A stretch of 64,000 nt of DNA from Chryseobacterium elymi (lineage in GTDB: Bacteria; Bacteroidota; Bacteroidia; Flavobacteriales; Weeksellaceae). The notes below the pieces were generated by a model, which did no database searches, was not told the DNA's origin, and saw nothing but the letters and a program-made list of their open reading frames with translations. Below, piece by piece: positions 7,956 through 17,364 of the stretch. Each line of letters starts with the position of its first letter. Positions within the stretch are counted from its first letter, which is position 1. The position numbers and the translations under genes are program-made. Location of the stretch: assembly GCF_003385495.1 (NCBI RefSeq), contig NZ_QNUH01000006.1, positions 186,001 to 250,000 of the forward strand, in the 5' to 3' direction.

Positions 7956-8185
7956 TAACCTGAATTCGGGATAAGAAAATTAAGATTAATGTGCTGGAAG
8001 TTGGAAGTGAGAGGCCGGAAGTTACTATTGGGCTGATAGTTTCTTAAAATTGAATTAACTAGTCTTAAAAAAATTGATAAAAACCGAGGTATCGTTATTT
8101 TCACGACCTTAATAACTTCCCTCTTCCAACTTCAGGCCTCCTTACCTTATTAAAAACAGAAATGTCTTATCCCGAACTCAGGTTA
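7956..8185. repeat. 230-bp MITE-like element with 21-bp terminal inverted repeats
   Basis: The left end TAACCTGAATTCGGGATAAG begins at 7956, and the right end, read on the minus strand from 8185, is TAACCTGAGTTCGGGATAAG. The 21-bp ends differ at one position. Inside lies a second, imperfect inverted repeat: GGAAGTTGGAAG near 7997-8008 opposite CTTCCAACTTC near 8123-8133, each with a GGCC/AACTTCC partner. No ORF or transposase is present. The layout fits a non-autonomous palindromic repeat. No target-site duplication could be established by eye. Confidence 0.6.
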
Positions 8186-8221
8186 AATAGTTTTTTGAAG
8201 GAATTATCTCAAATAAATAGA

Positions 8222-8249
8222 AAGTCCCGGATTTTAAAATCCGGGACTT
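8222..8249 (-). terminator. Terminator of the FabH-like gene (probably bidirectional)
   Basis: A perfect palindrome, AAGTCCCGGATTTT then AAAATCCGGGACTT, lies 53 nt beyond the stop of the ketosynthase gene. Its symmetry would serve either direction. Confidence 0.7.
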
Positions 8250-8301
8250 GTTTATTAAAAAGGGAAATACAGTATAAGCTGTGACTTCTCTTTAGATTAT
8301 C

Positions 8302-9360
8302 TTAAAATTTATAGACAAATGAATTGATATTCATCCCTGCTCCTACAGAGGCAAATAGAACCACATGTCCTTCTTTTATTTCATGGGAAGGAAGTTCTCC
8401 GTTCAGGATCATCGTAAGCAACGTTGGAATGGTAGCCACACTGCTGTTCCCTAATTTATCGATCACCATAGGCATGATATTCTCAGGCATTGGCAGATCA
8501 TAAAGCTGATAAAAACGTTTTACAATAGCCTCATCCATTTTCTCATTAGCCTGATGGATGATAATTTTGTCTAGCTGATCTATAGAATATCCGCTTGCAT
8601 CCAAACACTTCTTCATAGCATCCGCTACATTTACCAGAGCAAACTCATAGATTTTCCTGCCTTCCATTTTGATATATTTCGTATCAGGGCAGCTTTCGTT
8701 ATTGTAGGATTTACCAAAGAAAAGGTAGTCTTTTTCGTTCAGGGTATAAGAAGCCGATAAATGGGACTGTATACCCTTATCATCCTCACTAATTTCCATG
8801 ACAACTGCTCCTGCACCGTCCGCATAGATCATGCTGTCTCTGTCGTGAATATCAACAACTCTGGAAAGTGTTTCTGCACCAATAACCAGGCAGCGTTTTG
8901 CAATTCCTGATCTGATGAAGGCATTAGCCTGTATCACTCCTTCTATCCAGCCCGGACATCCGAACAGAACATCATAGGCTACGCAGAAATTATTTTTGAT
9001 TTTCAGAAGATGCTTTACTCTTGAAGCCAGACTTGGCACACTATCCGACTGAACGGTGCCAAAGCGGACATCACCAAAATTATGGGCAAATATGATGTAA
9101 TCCAGGGTCTCCGGATCTATTTTTGAATTTTCTATTGCTCTCTGTGCTGCAATCAGCCCCAGATCTGAAGTCACCTGATCCTCAGATGCGTATCTTCTTT
9201 CTTCTATGCCGGTAATTTCCTTGAGCTTTCTGGCAATAATATCATTCGCTTCCTTTAATGACTCCCCGTTTTTATTAATAAAATGATGCTTGTCAAAAAA
9301 TAAATTTGTAATTGTTTCCGGCGGAATATAATTGCCGACCCCTATAATCTTGCTTGTCAT
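8302..9360 (-). CDS. 3-oxoacyl-ACP synthase III (FabH-like ketosynthase)
   Basis: The 352-aa thiolase-fold enzyme has a full catalytic triad: Cys135 in FGCPGW, His269 in IIHQAN and Asn305 in GNSSVAT. It also has the C-terminal GAGMNINSF block. FabH enzymes condense acyl-CoA with malonyl-ACP to start fatty acids or polyketide-like chains. This copy stands alone with no fab or plsX neighbours. It may be a second, specialised ketosynthase, as in dialkylresorcinol/flexirubin routes or other secondary lipids; that is inference. Confidence 0.85.
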   Translation of the reverse strand: MTSKIIGVGNYIPPETITNLFFDKHHFINKNGESLKEANDIIARKLKEITGIEERRYASEDQVTSDLGLIAAQRAIENSKIDPETLDYIIFAHNFGDVRFGTVQSDSVPSLASRVKHLLKIKNNFCVAYDVLFGCPGWIEGVIQANAFIRSGIAKRCLVIGAETLSRVVDIHDRDSMIYADGAGAVVMEISEDDKGIQSHLSASYTLNEKDYLFFGKSYNNESCPDTKYIKMEGRKIYEFALVNVADAMKKCLDASGYSIDQLDKIIIHQANEKMDEAIVKRFYQLYDLPMPENIMPMVIDKLGNSSVATIPTLLTMILNGELPSHEIKEGHVVLFASVGAGMNINSFVYKF

Positions 9361-9586
9361 TAAAAAAAAATTATAATCTTCTTAAATTCATTTTGGTTTT
9401 TTCATGAATTCAAATATTATACAATATTAACGATAAAATATCTATTAATCGTATGATAAAATAGAATTGAATATTTATATTGGTATTCAGAGCATAAAAA
9501 TAAAACGTCAGCATCCTTCGGATTGCTGTCTATCATTAGTTTTTTACTTCATCCTCAATACTTTATATTGTTGTTCTCATTTTTTG

Positions 9587-9594
9587 TAAATTCG
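9587..9594 (+). promoter_or_regulatory. TAAATTCG promoter-like box next to the SNF2 start
   Basis: TAAATTCG differs at one base from TAnnTTTG and lies 7 nt before ATG 9602. TTG triplets occur at 9568-9573. If used, transcription would start at or beside the start codon. Confidence 0.35.
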
Positions 9595-9601
9595 CGTGCT
9601 T

Positions 9602-12600
9602 ATGGCAGCCTATATTCTTGAAAATACAAGCATCAGTATACTTTCCGTTTATGATCTCCTGAAACATACTTCGGGCAGCGCATTCCTGGAGATCAGAGAT
9701 TTTCATGATATTTATCCTACTGCTATCGAAAACAATACAGGAGTTTTTACCAAAAGATCCCCGTTAAAAGATTTCCCGGAAGTTTCCGTCAGCCAGATAG
9801 GCAGCTCCATAGTAAGCCTATGTACCTGCCAGAGTCCTAAAGACAAGCTTTGTGTGCATCAGGCAGAAATCATCCACTGTATTTTAGAAGAGAAAAAATT
9901 CAGGACTTTTTTTGATCCATTCCTTCGTAAGAAACTGTTTATTGCTAAAGCTAAAAGTTACGGCTTAGAAAATGAATCTGATCTTGATATCTATTTTGAA
10001 CTTGGATACGTTAATGACAGAATCGAAGTACAGCCTAAGATCAGGGAAATGTTATCTATAGATGAGGATATTTTTAAACAGCAGCTTCTTCCCCAACGTT
10101 CTTCAATGATCGATGAACTAGCACTACAGGATAATGGAAAAAGAAAAATACTGGTTATCGGAAGGCACCGTTATTACAGCCACCTGAATTTTTCACTCAT
10201 GGAAACTGAAACTACACAGACAGGGAAACTTAAAAATCCTGTCCATCCTGTTGATTCCATGCAGCTTATCTGGAAAGCTGAAGAACCACAGCATATTAAA
10301 TTCTATACTGCAGTTTCAGCATTCCAGAACAATTACAATGAAGATTACAATACTGCAGAGCTGGAAGCTCTAAAACTGATCGTACAGAATCCGCTTGGGC
10401 TGGAAACTTATTATCATGACCGTGAGCTGTCCGAGACCGTTTCATCAAAATCTCTCGTTCCTATACATCTTGAAGTTCTACAGGCTGAAATACGGCTTAA
10501 TGTATTCAAAAAAGAACCTTTTTATGAGGTAACAGGTGAGCTGGAATTCAATGATATTTCTATTCCTTTTAAAAACATAACAATCAGGAATGAATATTTT
10601 GTCTACAGCCGGAATACTTTCAGTTTTGTAGATGATCCTGATATGTTGAGGATAATTAAGTTTTTTAAAACCAATAATGAGATCCTGCTGGTTCATTCCT
10701 CAAAATATGAAGCATTCATGAAGAATATTCTTTCTTCCCTGGAAGAACGTATTCATATCAATTACAGCTACATACAGCCTGCAACACCAGTACAGCTTGA
10801 GGAAGAAAACCATCGGAATGAACGGATTATTTATCTTCGCCAGCAGGGAAATTATGTCGCCTTAACTCCGGTCATGAAGTATGGACAGGCAGAAGTTGCC
10901 GTTTATTCCAGAAAACAGCTTTTTGGAAATGATCAGAATGGAAATGTGTTTAAAATTGACAGAAGTGATGCGGAAGAGACCCGTTTTACTTCTCTCATTA
11001 TGAAGCAGCACCCCGACTTCGAAGCACAGATGGACGGCTATGATTATTTTTATCTGCATAAAGATAAGTTCCTGGATCGGGACTGGTTTCTTGATGCTTT
11101 TGAAATATGGAGACGTGAAGGGGCGGTCATTCTTGGATTCAATGAGCTTAAAAATACTAAACTCAATTCATACAAGGCAAAGGTCAATATTCAGATTACC
11201 AGCGGACTGGACTGGTTTAATGCTAAATTGAAGGTAAGTTTCGGACAGAAGGATGCCGCGCTGAAACAGCTTCACCGTGCTATCCGCAACAGAAGTAAAT
11301 TTGTACAGCTGGACGACGGCACGCTTGGAGTTCTCCCGGAAGAATGGATCAGCAGAATGAATGAATTTTTCCGGATCGGGGAAATTGATGCTGAAGATCT
11401 TAAAATTCCAAAGATCAATTTTACGGAAGTGTCTTCTTTATTTGAAAAAGATATTGTAAGCAATGAGGTACAGGAAGAGCTTTCTTCTTATTCACTTCAG
11501 TTCTCATCCGTTAAAAGTATTCCCCAAATTGATATTCCTTCAGGGTTAAACGCTGTTTTGAGAGATTATCAGCATGACGGACTGAACTGGCTGAGCTTTT
11601 TGGACAGCTTTAATTTCGGCGGATGTCTGGCTGATGATATGGGACTTGGAAAAACGCTTCAGGTGATCGCATTTATTCTTTCTCAACGGGAAAAGCGAGG
11701 CCAAGTTACTCATCTTGTGGTTGTTCCTACTTCCCTGCTCTTCAACTGGCAGGAAGAGATTAACAAATTTGCTCCTTCAATAAAGGTAATGCCTCATTAT
11801 GGAGCTGAAAGACTGAAAACTACGGAACATTTTTCTGGATATGAGGTTATACTTACGAGCTACGGGATGTTGCTTTCAGATATCCGTTTTCTGAAAGACT
11901 TCCGTTTTAACTGTGTTTTCCTTGATGAATCACAGACAATTAAAAATCCTAATTCAGAAAGATACAAAGCGGCCCGCCTGCTGAATTCAAGAAACAGGTT
12001 TGTTCTTACAGGAACTCCTATTGAAAACAACACTTTCGATCTTTACAGTCAGCTTTCCTTTGCATGTCCGGGACTTTTGGGAAGCAAACAGTATTTTAAA
12101 GACATTTATGCCGTTCCCATTGATAAATTTGAATATGGTAAGCGTGCTCAGGAACTTCAGCAGAAAATAAAACCTTTTATTCTCCGCAGGACAAAAAAAC
12201 AGGTTGCCAAAGAGCTTCCTGAAAAGACGGAAATGGTGATCTACTGTGAAATGGATATTGAGCAGCGTAAAATTTATGATGCTTATGAAAAAGAACTCCG
12301 TGAATTTATTGCCGCCAATGACGATGATGATCTGAATAAAAACAGCATGCATGTTCTGACAGGGCTTACCAGGCTCCGACAGATCTGTAATTCTCCTGTA
12401 CTATTAAAAGAGGGATATTCCGGTGATCATGCCGTGAAAATAGAAATACTGATGGAACAGATCCAAAGTAAGTCTAGAGATCATAAAATCCTGGTATTTT
12501 CACAATTTGTAGAGATGCTGGATTTACTTAAAGCTGAACTTGAACGTAAAAAGACTCCTTTTGAATATCTTACGGGACAAACCAAAAACAGAGGCAAGAC

Positions 12601-12946
12601 CGTTAATAATTTCCAGGAGAATGAAGAGATCCGGGTATTCCTGATCAGTTTAAAAGCGGGCGGTGTGGGACTTAATCTTACGCAGGCAGATTATATTTAT
12701 CTGGTAGATCCGTGGTGGAATCCTGCAGCGGAAAACCAGGCGATCGACCGTAGTTATAGAATTGGTCAGACTAAGAATGTTATTGCAGTCCGGCTGATCT
12801 GTTCAAATACTGTGGAAGAGAAAATTTTAAGTCTTCAGAAAAAGAAAAATGAGCTGGCCCAAAATCTGCTTCAGACTGACGGAACCAGTATTCAGAAGCT
12901 GTCAAAGCATGATTTATTAGAAATACTGGAATCAAAATCATTGTAA
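9602..12946 (+). CDS. SNF2-family DNA-dependent ATPase with SWIM zinc finger
   Basis: A longer frame opens at a GTG at 9596, but ATG 9602 (MAAYILENTS) is preferred. In the longer numbering a SWIM-type zinc finger C76-x-C78-x7-C86-x-H88 is followed by a large unannotated middle region. The SNF2 ATPase then has DDMGLGKT (~679-686, Walker A), LDESQTIKN (~775, DExx-type) and LTGTPIEN. The helicase C domain has GGVGLNLTQAD, DPWWNPAAE and DRSYRIGQT (~1015-1060). These proteins translocate on DNA and remodel protein-DNA complexes. In bacteria they also occur in defence systems, but no nuclease or methylase partner is adjacent, so I do not call a defence locus. The length of about 1114 aa is normal for SWIM-SNF2 proteins. 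Confidence 0.9.
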   Translation: MAAYILENTSISILSVYDLLKHTSGSAFLEIRDFHDIYPTAIENNTGVFTKRSPLKDFPEVSVSQIGSSIVSLCTCQSPKDKLCVHQAEIIHCILEEKKFRTFFDPFLRKKLFIAKAKSYGLENESDLDIYFELGYVNDRIEVQPKIREMLSIDEDIFKQQLLPQRSSMIDELALQDNGKRKILVIGRHRYYSHLNFSLMETETTQTGKLKNPVHPVDSMQLIWKAEEPQHIKFYTAVSAFQNNYNEDYNTAELEALKLIVQNPLGLETYYHDRELSETVSSKSLVPIHLEVLQAEIRLNVFKKEPFYEVTGELEFNDISIPFKNITIRNEYFVYSRNTFSFVDDPDMLRIIKFFKTNNEILLVHSSKYEAFMKNILSSLEERIHINYSYIQPATPVQLEEENHRNERIIYLRQQGNYVALTPVMKYGQAEVAVYSRKQLFGNDQNGNVFKIDRSDAEETRFTSLIMKQHPDFEAQMDGYDYFYLHKDKFLDRDWFLDAFEIWRREGAVILGFNELKNTKLNSYKAKVNIQITSGLDWFNAKLKVSFGQKDAALKQLHRAIRNRSKFVQLDDGTLGVLPEEWISRMNEFFRIGEIDAEDLKIPKINFTEVSSLFEKDIVSNEVQEELSSYSLQFSSVKSIPQIDIPSGLNAVLRDYQHDGLNWLSFLDSFNFGGCLADDMGLGKTLQVIAFILSQREKRGQVTHLVVVPTSLLFNWQEEINKFAPSIKVMPHYGAERLKTTEHFSGYEVILTSYGMLLSDIRFLKDFRFNCVFLDESQTIKNPNSERYKAARLLNSRNRFVLTGTPIENNTFDLYSQLSFACPGLLGSKQYFKDIYAVPIDKFEYGKRAQELQQKIKPFILRRTKKQVAKELPEKTEMVIYCEMDIEQRKIYDAYEKELREFIAANDDDDLNKNSMHVLTGLTRLRQICNSPVLLKEGYSGDHAVKIEILMEQIQSKSRDHKILVFSQFVEMLDLLKAELERKKTPFEYLTGQTKNRGKTVNNFQENEEIRVFLISLKAGGVGLNLTQADYIYLVDPWWNPAAENQAIDRSYRIGQTKNVIAVRLICSNTVEEKILSLQKKKNELAQNLLQTDGTSIQKLSKHDLLEILESKSL

Positions 12947-12991
12947 AACCTTTTTCAACACAATATTCAGTTATACCTGACTAAAAAGAAA

Positions 12992-13014
12992 ACCGACAGA
13001 TAGAATCTGCCGGT
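12992..13014. terminator. Bidirectional terminator between SNF2 and the GEVED protein
   Basis: The stem ACCGACAGAT and ATCTGCCGGT (one mismatch) has loop AGA. It is flanked by A-rich and T-equivalent tracts on both strands and serves two converging genes. Confidence 0.7.
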
Positions 13015-13054
13015 AAAAAAACAAAAATTGATATGGATATGATTAGATAAGTGT

Positions 13055-14353
13055 TTATTTTTTGATGATCTTTTCGGTAATGCTTTTCTTATCTTTAGTG
13101 TAGATCCTGATCAGATAAGTTCCAGGAGTAAAGCCATTCATATTAACAACTCCGGATGTTCCTTCCAAAAGTTTCTGTCCAGATACGCTGTAAACTTCAT
13201 ATTTTTCAAGTCCTTTTTCTGTTTGTACCGTTACGGAACCTGATGTAGGATTCGGGTATATTTTTGCAGAGGATTTCTTTGTTACCTCCGATGTAGCCAG
13301 GTTTGATGCCAGCACATTTAAAGTATAATCTTCAACCTGGCCAATAAACCATCCTGCTGGACATGGCAGATTTTCCAAGGTTCCCATCCATGAACTGGAT
13401 TCGTAAGCTTTCACAATTCTAAAGCGAGTCTCTCCCAGCATTGCATCCGCAGGAATTGCTATGGTTCCGGATGTTACCCCCGACTGTTTGCCGGGAATAG
13501 GATCAGAATTATCCAGATAGCCTAAATTAAATACTTCATTCGGATCAAAAACATTATTCTGATTAAGATCGATGTAGGCGTAAACTGAGACGGTTATCTG
13601 TCCCTGTGTTCCCCCTGTTACTGTGATCGGATATGAATTGCCTCTGTTCACGCTGAAAACCGTAGCTGTAAAGTTCTCAACTGCGTCTGAAGCCCCATCT
13701 ATATGACTTTCGTTGGAAATTCCTGTAAATTCTACCTTTGTAATTTCGCTGACAGTTAGGCTCGTGACATTTTCAGCTCCACAGTATGGTGATGGGAAAA
13801 CCGCATTGTTTCCTGTAATATTAACGGTATAATCCTCGGCTTGTCCTGCCCGTAAGCCGGTATCACATGCTGTACTGATGGAATTGGCTGCATTCGGGTC
13901 TGAATAGGCAGCTGTATTTGTATTTTTCAGCACTCTCAGCCTTGTAGCACCGGACACGGCATTCAAAGGAACTGTAATAGTCCCGTTTACTGTAAAAGCA
14001 TTAAAAGGATTAGCTGCTGCCAGCCTGCCGATATAAAAAATTTCTCCTGCATCGTCAAAATTACCGTTCCCGTTGAAATCAACAAATACCATGACATCGC
14101 TCGGAAAAGTACCGGAAGGGCCTTTTACAGAGATCTGGTAGCTGTTTCCGGCCTGAAGATCAGCAGACATTGAAGTAAAATCCTCATAAACCTGCGCATT
14201 CCCTGATTGTGAAGTGGATGCATTGTTGATATTCTCAAAACTAACATAGGTGATCATGTTGCTGTCTGCTCCATATTGAAATGCCGGAGTACAGTACTGT
14301 GCATTCATCGTCATATAGAATACTACGGCAGAAAGAGTAGATAATTTCTTCAT
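13055..14353 (-). CDS. Secreted GEVED-domain protein with T9SS sorting domain
   Basis: The 432-aa protein has a signal peptide (cleavage near MTMNAQ). Two GEVED-type repeats each carry the pattern VFVDFNGNGNFDD / AYIDLNQNNVFDP, then an ETRFR or ATRLR strand and a final GQ(A/V)EDYTLNV. A type IX secretion sorting domain (~365-432) contains IYPNPTSG and ends in a basic ITEKIIKK. It should be exported across the outer membrane by T9SS. The role is probably surface adhesion or support of an exoenzyme; no catalytic domain is present. Confidence 0.88.
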   Translation of the reverse strand: MKKLSTLSAVVFYMTMNAQYCTPAFQYGADSNMITYVSFENINNASTSQSGNAQVYEDFTSMSADLQAGNSYQISVKGPSGTFPSDVMVFVDFNGNGNFDDAGEIFYIGRLAAANPFNAFTVNGTITVPLNAVSGATRLRVLKNTNTAAYSDPNAANSISTACDTGLRAGQAEDYTVNITGNNAVFPSPYCGAENVTSLTVSEITKVEFTGISNESHIDGASDAVENFTATVFSVNRGNSYPITVTGGTQGQITVSVYAYIDLNQNNVFDPNEVFNLGYLDNSDPIPGKQSGVTSGTIAIPADAMLGETRFRIVKAYESSSWMGTLENLPCPAGWFIGQVEDYTLNVLASNLATSEVTKKSSAKIYPNPTSGSVTVQTEKGLEKYEVYSVSGQKLLEGTSGVVNMNGFTPGTYLIRIYTKDKKSITEKIIKK

Positions 14354-14550
14354 TTATTCTTTTATTTTGTTGAGACAAATTTATATTTATTTAGAATTAA
14401 TAAAAATAACAAACAAATGACATTTGTCACCTTTTGCAGAATAATTTAGAAATCAGGATGATAAGCAACCCAAAATACTGAAAATTAGCAATATAGATAA
14501 TTGATCACATGGAAATATCTGTAAATTTTACAGATATTGTGAGCAAAACT

Positions 14551-15053
14551 TTAAGCTCTGGAAAGCTGATCCAGCTTTTTCAACAATGCCGGTATCCGGT
14601 AAGCTCCATGCATCTGCTCTACTTTAGGCAGTATTTCATCTACATCTGCTCCCTGAGCAGTAAGAAATAATGGAGTTCTGCTTTCACCTCTTAAAACACT
14701 TCGTCTCTGGGAATCAGGTGAAGCAAAATCATTCTTTGCAATTCCAATGATTGCATATTTTCTATCTAAAGCATCATAGAGATATCCTCCAAGACCTATT
14801 TTACCATCATTATCAAGGGTAACATAACCATCTACTATAATATAATGTCTCCTTCTTTTAACTCAATTCTCTTTAATAAGCTTAAAATGCAGGGCAGTTC
14901 CCTCTTGTAGAAAGCACCACTTTCATATCCGGAAGAGACTTCTGTTTTTTCAGTATAAATATCAGACTCATTTTCTGAGGTCCAGTCTTCAAAAGCGATA
15001 CATACGGTATTTGCGTGGTCCTGATAATAATAAGTATCAAAAGCATAAATCAT
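14551..15053 (-). pseudogene. Endonuclease V-like gene, broken by a frameshift
   Basis: The first 72 codons from ATG 15053 (MIYAFDTYYY... RELPCILSLL) read into a TAG near 14835. The remainder is in another frame: VDGYVTLDNDGK, GLGGYL, IGIAKNDF, LRGESRTP and a C-terminus IPALLKKLDQLSRA ending with TAA at 14551-14553. These blocks match the endonuclease V layout (VDG, GLA-like, GxAK), in a divergent Bacteroidota version. The span of 503 nt equals 167 codons plus two bases. Near 14840-14852 the minus strand reads ATTATATTATAG, where an AT duplication explains the shift. It is third in the GNAT-VOC operon (15-nt gap). A sequencing error is the alternative. Confidence 0.7.
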
Positions 15054-15068
15054 ATTTTCCTCTTTCTA

Positions 15069-15431
15069 TTAAAAAAATTCACCGAAATGCCACAAAATCC
15101 CGGACGGATCATGTACAAAGCATTCTTTTCCCCAGTCCATTGTTCTTACAGGTGTAAGTTTTACTCTTTCATATTTTCCGGTAAGATTCAAAGTCTGAAG
15201 TTCCTTCCAGAAATCATCTGTATTTTCTACCTCCATAAAGACCATAGTATTGTCTATCCAATCTTTAGCATAGTAATCCTGAAGATAGAATCCGGTTTTC
15301 TGCCTTTTAAACAAGGATAATTTAGGTTCTAAGATCACTTCTTCAAACCCCAGGTCTTTGTAGAAACTTCTGCTTATTCCAAAATTTTCAGCCCCAATAA
15401 ACGGCCTGATAGATTTTACATGCTGCATCAT
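15069..15431 (-). CDS. VOC-family (glyoxalase/bleomycin-resistance-like) protein
   Basis: The 120-aa single-domain protein has a beta-alpha-beta-beta-beta layout: RPFIGAENFGISRSFYKDLGF at the start, an FYLQDYY strand, and a C-terminal FVHDPSGILWHFGEFF, the typical last metal-binding strand of VOC proteins. The exact function (isomerase, dioxygenase or antibiotic binding) cannot be told. Its ATG overlaps the stop of the upstream GNAT gene (ATGA at 15428-15431), which indicates translational coupling. The disrupted endonuclease V gene follows. Confidence 0.8.
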   Translation of the reverse strand: MMQHVKSIRPFIGAENFGISRSFYKDLGFEEVILEPKLSLFKRQKTGFYLQDYYAKDWIDNTMVFMEVENTDDFWKELQTLNLTGKYERVKLTPVRTMDWGKECFVHDPSGILWHFGEFF

Positions 15432-15877
15432 TGCTTTCTGTTTTTCCAGTTAGTATAAGTCATTTCAAATTTGATCTCATCTTTACCATGTGTACCCGTT
15501 TCCTGCCATCCGGATTTTCTGTAGAATGTTTCAGCCCTTGTTCCCGGTGCAGTTCCCAGCCATACATCTTCTTGGGTTTGTTTAAAATACCAGTCAAGCA
15601 TAATATCATGAAGCTTCTTTCCTATTCCGAAATTTTCAAAATCAGGATGCATAAAAAGTGCCCAGATGTTATTTTCTTTCAGATCTACGATAGAAAAACC
15701 TACAATCCGGGATTCTATCTCACCAACCCAGCCTTTTCCTCTTTGAAACAGAAATTCTTCACAGTCTGCATCAGTTACCAACGAGGGATCAGAAAGCGTA
15801 TTTTCATTTACAGAGTTTCGGACGATCTGGATCTGTGGAATATCTTCCGGTATGGCTTCACGAATTGCTGTTTTCAT
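15428..15877 (-). CDS. GNAT-family N-acetyltransferase
   Basis: The 149-aa protein has an N-terminal IREAIPEDIPQIQIVRNSV strand-helix and a core LFMHPDFENFGIGKKLHD that carries the acetyl-CoA pyrophosphate loop (Q/G-x-x-G-x-G/K-like), ending in FYRKSGWQETG. The substrate is unknown. It is the first gene of a three-gene leftward operon with the VOC gene (4-nt overlap) and the frameshifted endonuclease V-like gene. Upstream, an 8-bp palindrome (TATTGAAT and ATTCAATA, 15933-15952) may be an operator or part of the promoter region. Confidence 0.85.
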   Translation of the reverse strand: MKTAIREAIPEDIPQIQIVRNSVNENTLSDPSLVTDADCEEFLFQRGKGWVGEIESRIVGFSIVDLKENNIWALFMHPDFENFGIGKKLHDIMLDWYFKQTQEDVWLGTAPGTRAETFYRKSGWQETGTHGKDEIKFEMTYTNWKNRKQ

Positions 15878-16132
15878 TTGATTGTTTTTATGGTATTTTT
15901 TTTAATAAAGCGGGCTAACTAAATCCCGTTCCTATTGAATACAAATTCAATAAGATTGGTCAACGCAAAGGCATCATTTTATTTCCGTGATGTTTAAAGG
16001 ATGTAATGATTTTATCGGAAATAACATACTAAACACCTTCGTAAATTTCATAAAACAATTGTATTAATTTACTTTAGCACTTATTATTTAAAGCAATTTC
16101 CCTGATACCTGTGCGTTGAACCAATTAATAAG

Positions 16133-17185
16133 TTACTTTTTATCTACTACAATTCTTTCCGCTCTGTTGGCAATTTCCCATGCAGTGGCAAAAACCAGCT
16201 GGGTTCTTTTTTCCAGCAACGGATAATCGATTTTCTCGGGATCATCGGTTGGTTTGTGATAATCCTCATGAATACCGTCGAAGAAAAAGGCTACAGGAAC
16301 ATTGTTTTTAGCAAAATTATAATGGTCTGAGCGATAGTACAGCTGTTCTGGGTCTGCCGGATCATCATATTTATAATTTAATTCTAAATTATTTGTCTTT
16401 TTATTGGCCGCTTCATTGATGGCCTTAAGCTGAGAACTCAGCATTTCAGAACCAATCACATATACATACTGTTTTCCTCTGTTAGCTGCATCATCACGCC
16501 CGATCATATCAATATTAAGATCAACTACAGTATTGGCAAGCGGAAATACGGGATTGCTGGTATAGTATTCAGAGCCAAACAGGCCATGCTCTTCTCCTGT
16601 TACATGCAGGAACAGAATTGATCTTTTTGGTCCATTCCCAGCCTTCTTAGCTTCCTGAAAAGCTTTCGCAATCTGCATAACGGCTACAGTTCCGCTTCCA
16701 TCATCATCGGCTCCGTTATAAACAACTCCGTTTTTAGTCCCAACATGGTCGTAATGCGCGGAAATCACTATAATTTCTTCAGGTTTCTCACTTCCTTCAA
16801 TGAAAGCAAGAATATTTTCAGAGTCCGGAAGATTTCCCCCGCCTCTTTTTTTCATAAACTCGGCAGGAACCTTCTGATAATAGGACCCTAACGCTTTTGG
16901 AGGATTAATTCCTAAGCTCTTATAATAATTGATCATATACTCACCCGCTTTTTTCTGCCCCGGACTTCCGGTATCTCTTCCTCCCATTTCATCGGAAGCA
17001 ATTACATATAAGTTTTTCTTTAATTCATCGGCCTTAATGGTCTTATATGCAGCAAAAAAGGATTTATCACCTTTTTCTACAGACGTGGAATGAGTGGATT
17101 GAGCTGAAGCTCCTTCAGAATATTTCGCTGTTCCGCAGCTGACCACAATAGCCAGGCTCAACATCGGGATAAGTATTTTTTCCAT
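16133..17185 (-). CDS. M28-family metallopeptidase, lipoprotein
   Basis: The 350-aa protein has a lipobox IVVSCGTAK (Cys about residue 17), so it is anchored in the envelope. The M28 co-catalytic zinc residues are visible: ISAHYDHVG (His/Asp region, ~140-147), NGADDDGSGT (Asp), TGEEHGLFGSEYY (Glu pair), LNIDMIGRDD (Asp) and DHYNFAKN with DYHKPTDD near the C-terminus. Such enzymes act as aminopeptidases on peptides taken up from proteins. It is monocistronic. No T9SS domain is present, unlike related secreted aminopeptidases. Confidence 0.9.
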   Translation of the reverse strand: MEKILIPMLSLAIVVSCGTAKYSEGASAQSTHSTSVEKGDKSFFAAYKTIKADELKKNLYVIASDEMGGRDTGSPGQKKAGEYMINYYKSLGINPPKALGSYYQKVPAEFMKKRGGGNLPDSENILAFIEGSEKPEEIIVISAHYDHVGTKNGVVYNGADDDGSGTVAVMQIAKAFQEAKKAGNGPKRSILFLHVTGEEHGLFGSEYYTSNPVFPLANTVVDLNIDMIGRDDAANRGKQYVYVIGSEMLSSQLKAINEAANKKTNNLELNYKYDDPADPEQLYYRSDHYNFAKNNVPVAFFFDGIHEDYHKPTDDPEKIDYPLLEKRTQLVFATAWEIANRAERIVVDKK

Positions 17186-17285
17186 ATGATAATAATTTGC
17201 TTAAAAATAACAAAATTTATTGAATCCGAATGCTGCACTATAATGGTCACTGCCATTGCCAATTCATCAAAATACTGCATACCAA

Positions 17286-17316
17286 TAAAAAATCCTGACC
17301 GGTTTACAGCAGGATT
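17286..17316 (-). terminator. Terminator of the 184-aa secreted protein gene
   Basis: On the minus strand AATCCTG, a 12-nt loop and CAGGATT form a hairpin followed by a U-rich tail (TTTTTTATT). It ends about 50 nt beyond the stop. Confidence 0.7.
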
Positions 17317-17364
17317 ATAAAATATGGTCTTTAATTAAATTAATTTGTTCTGATATTATTTTTT

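Larger units (their letters stand above)
7861..8301. other. 441-bp intergenic region holding a MITE-like repeat and a terminator
   Basis: It contains the 230-bp inverted-repeat element (7956-8185), a perfect 14-bp-arm terminator (8222-8249), and no credible gene. Short ORFs across it are low-quality readings of the repeat. Confidence 0.7.

Noticed and set aside
7892..8104. Minus-strand ORF of 70 aa
   Set aside because: It is a reading of the MITE-like repeat, not a gene.
9602..12946. Defence island around the SNF2 ATPase
   Set aside because: No nuclease, methylase or other defence partner adjacent; single SWIM-SNF2 genes are common in this lineage.
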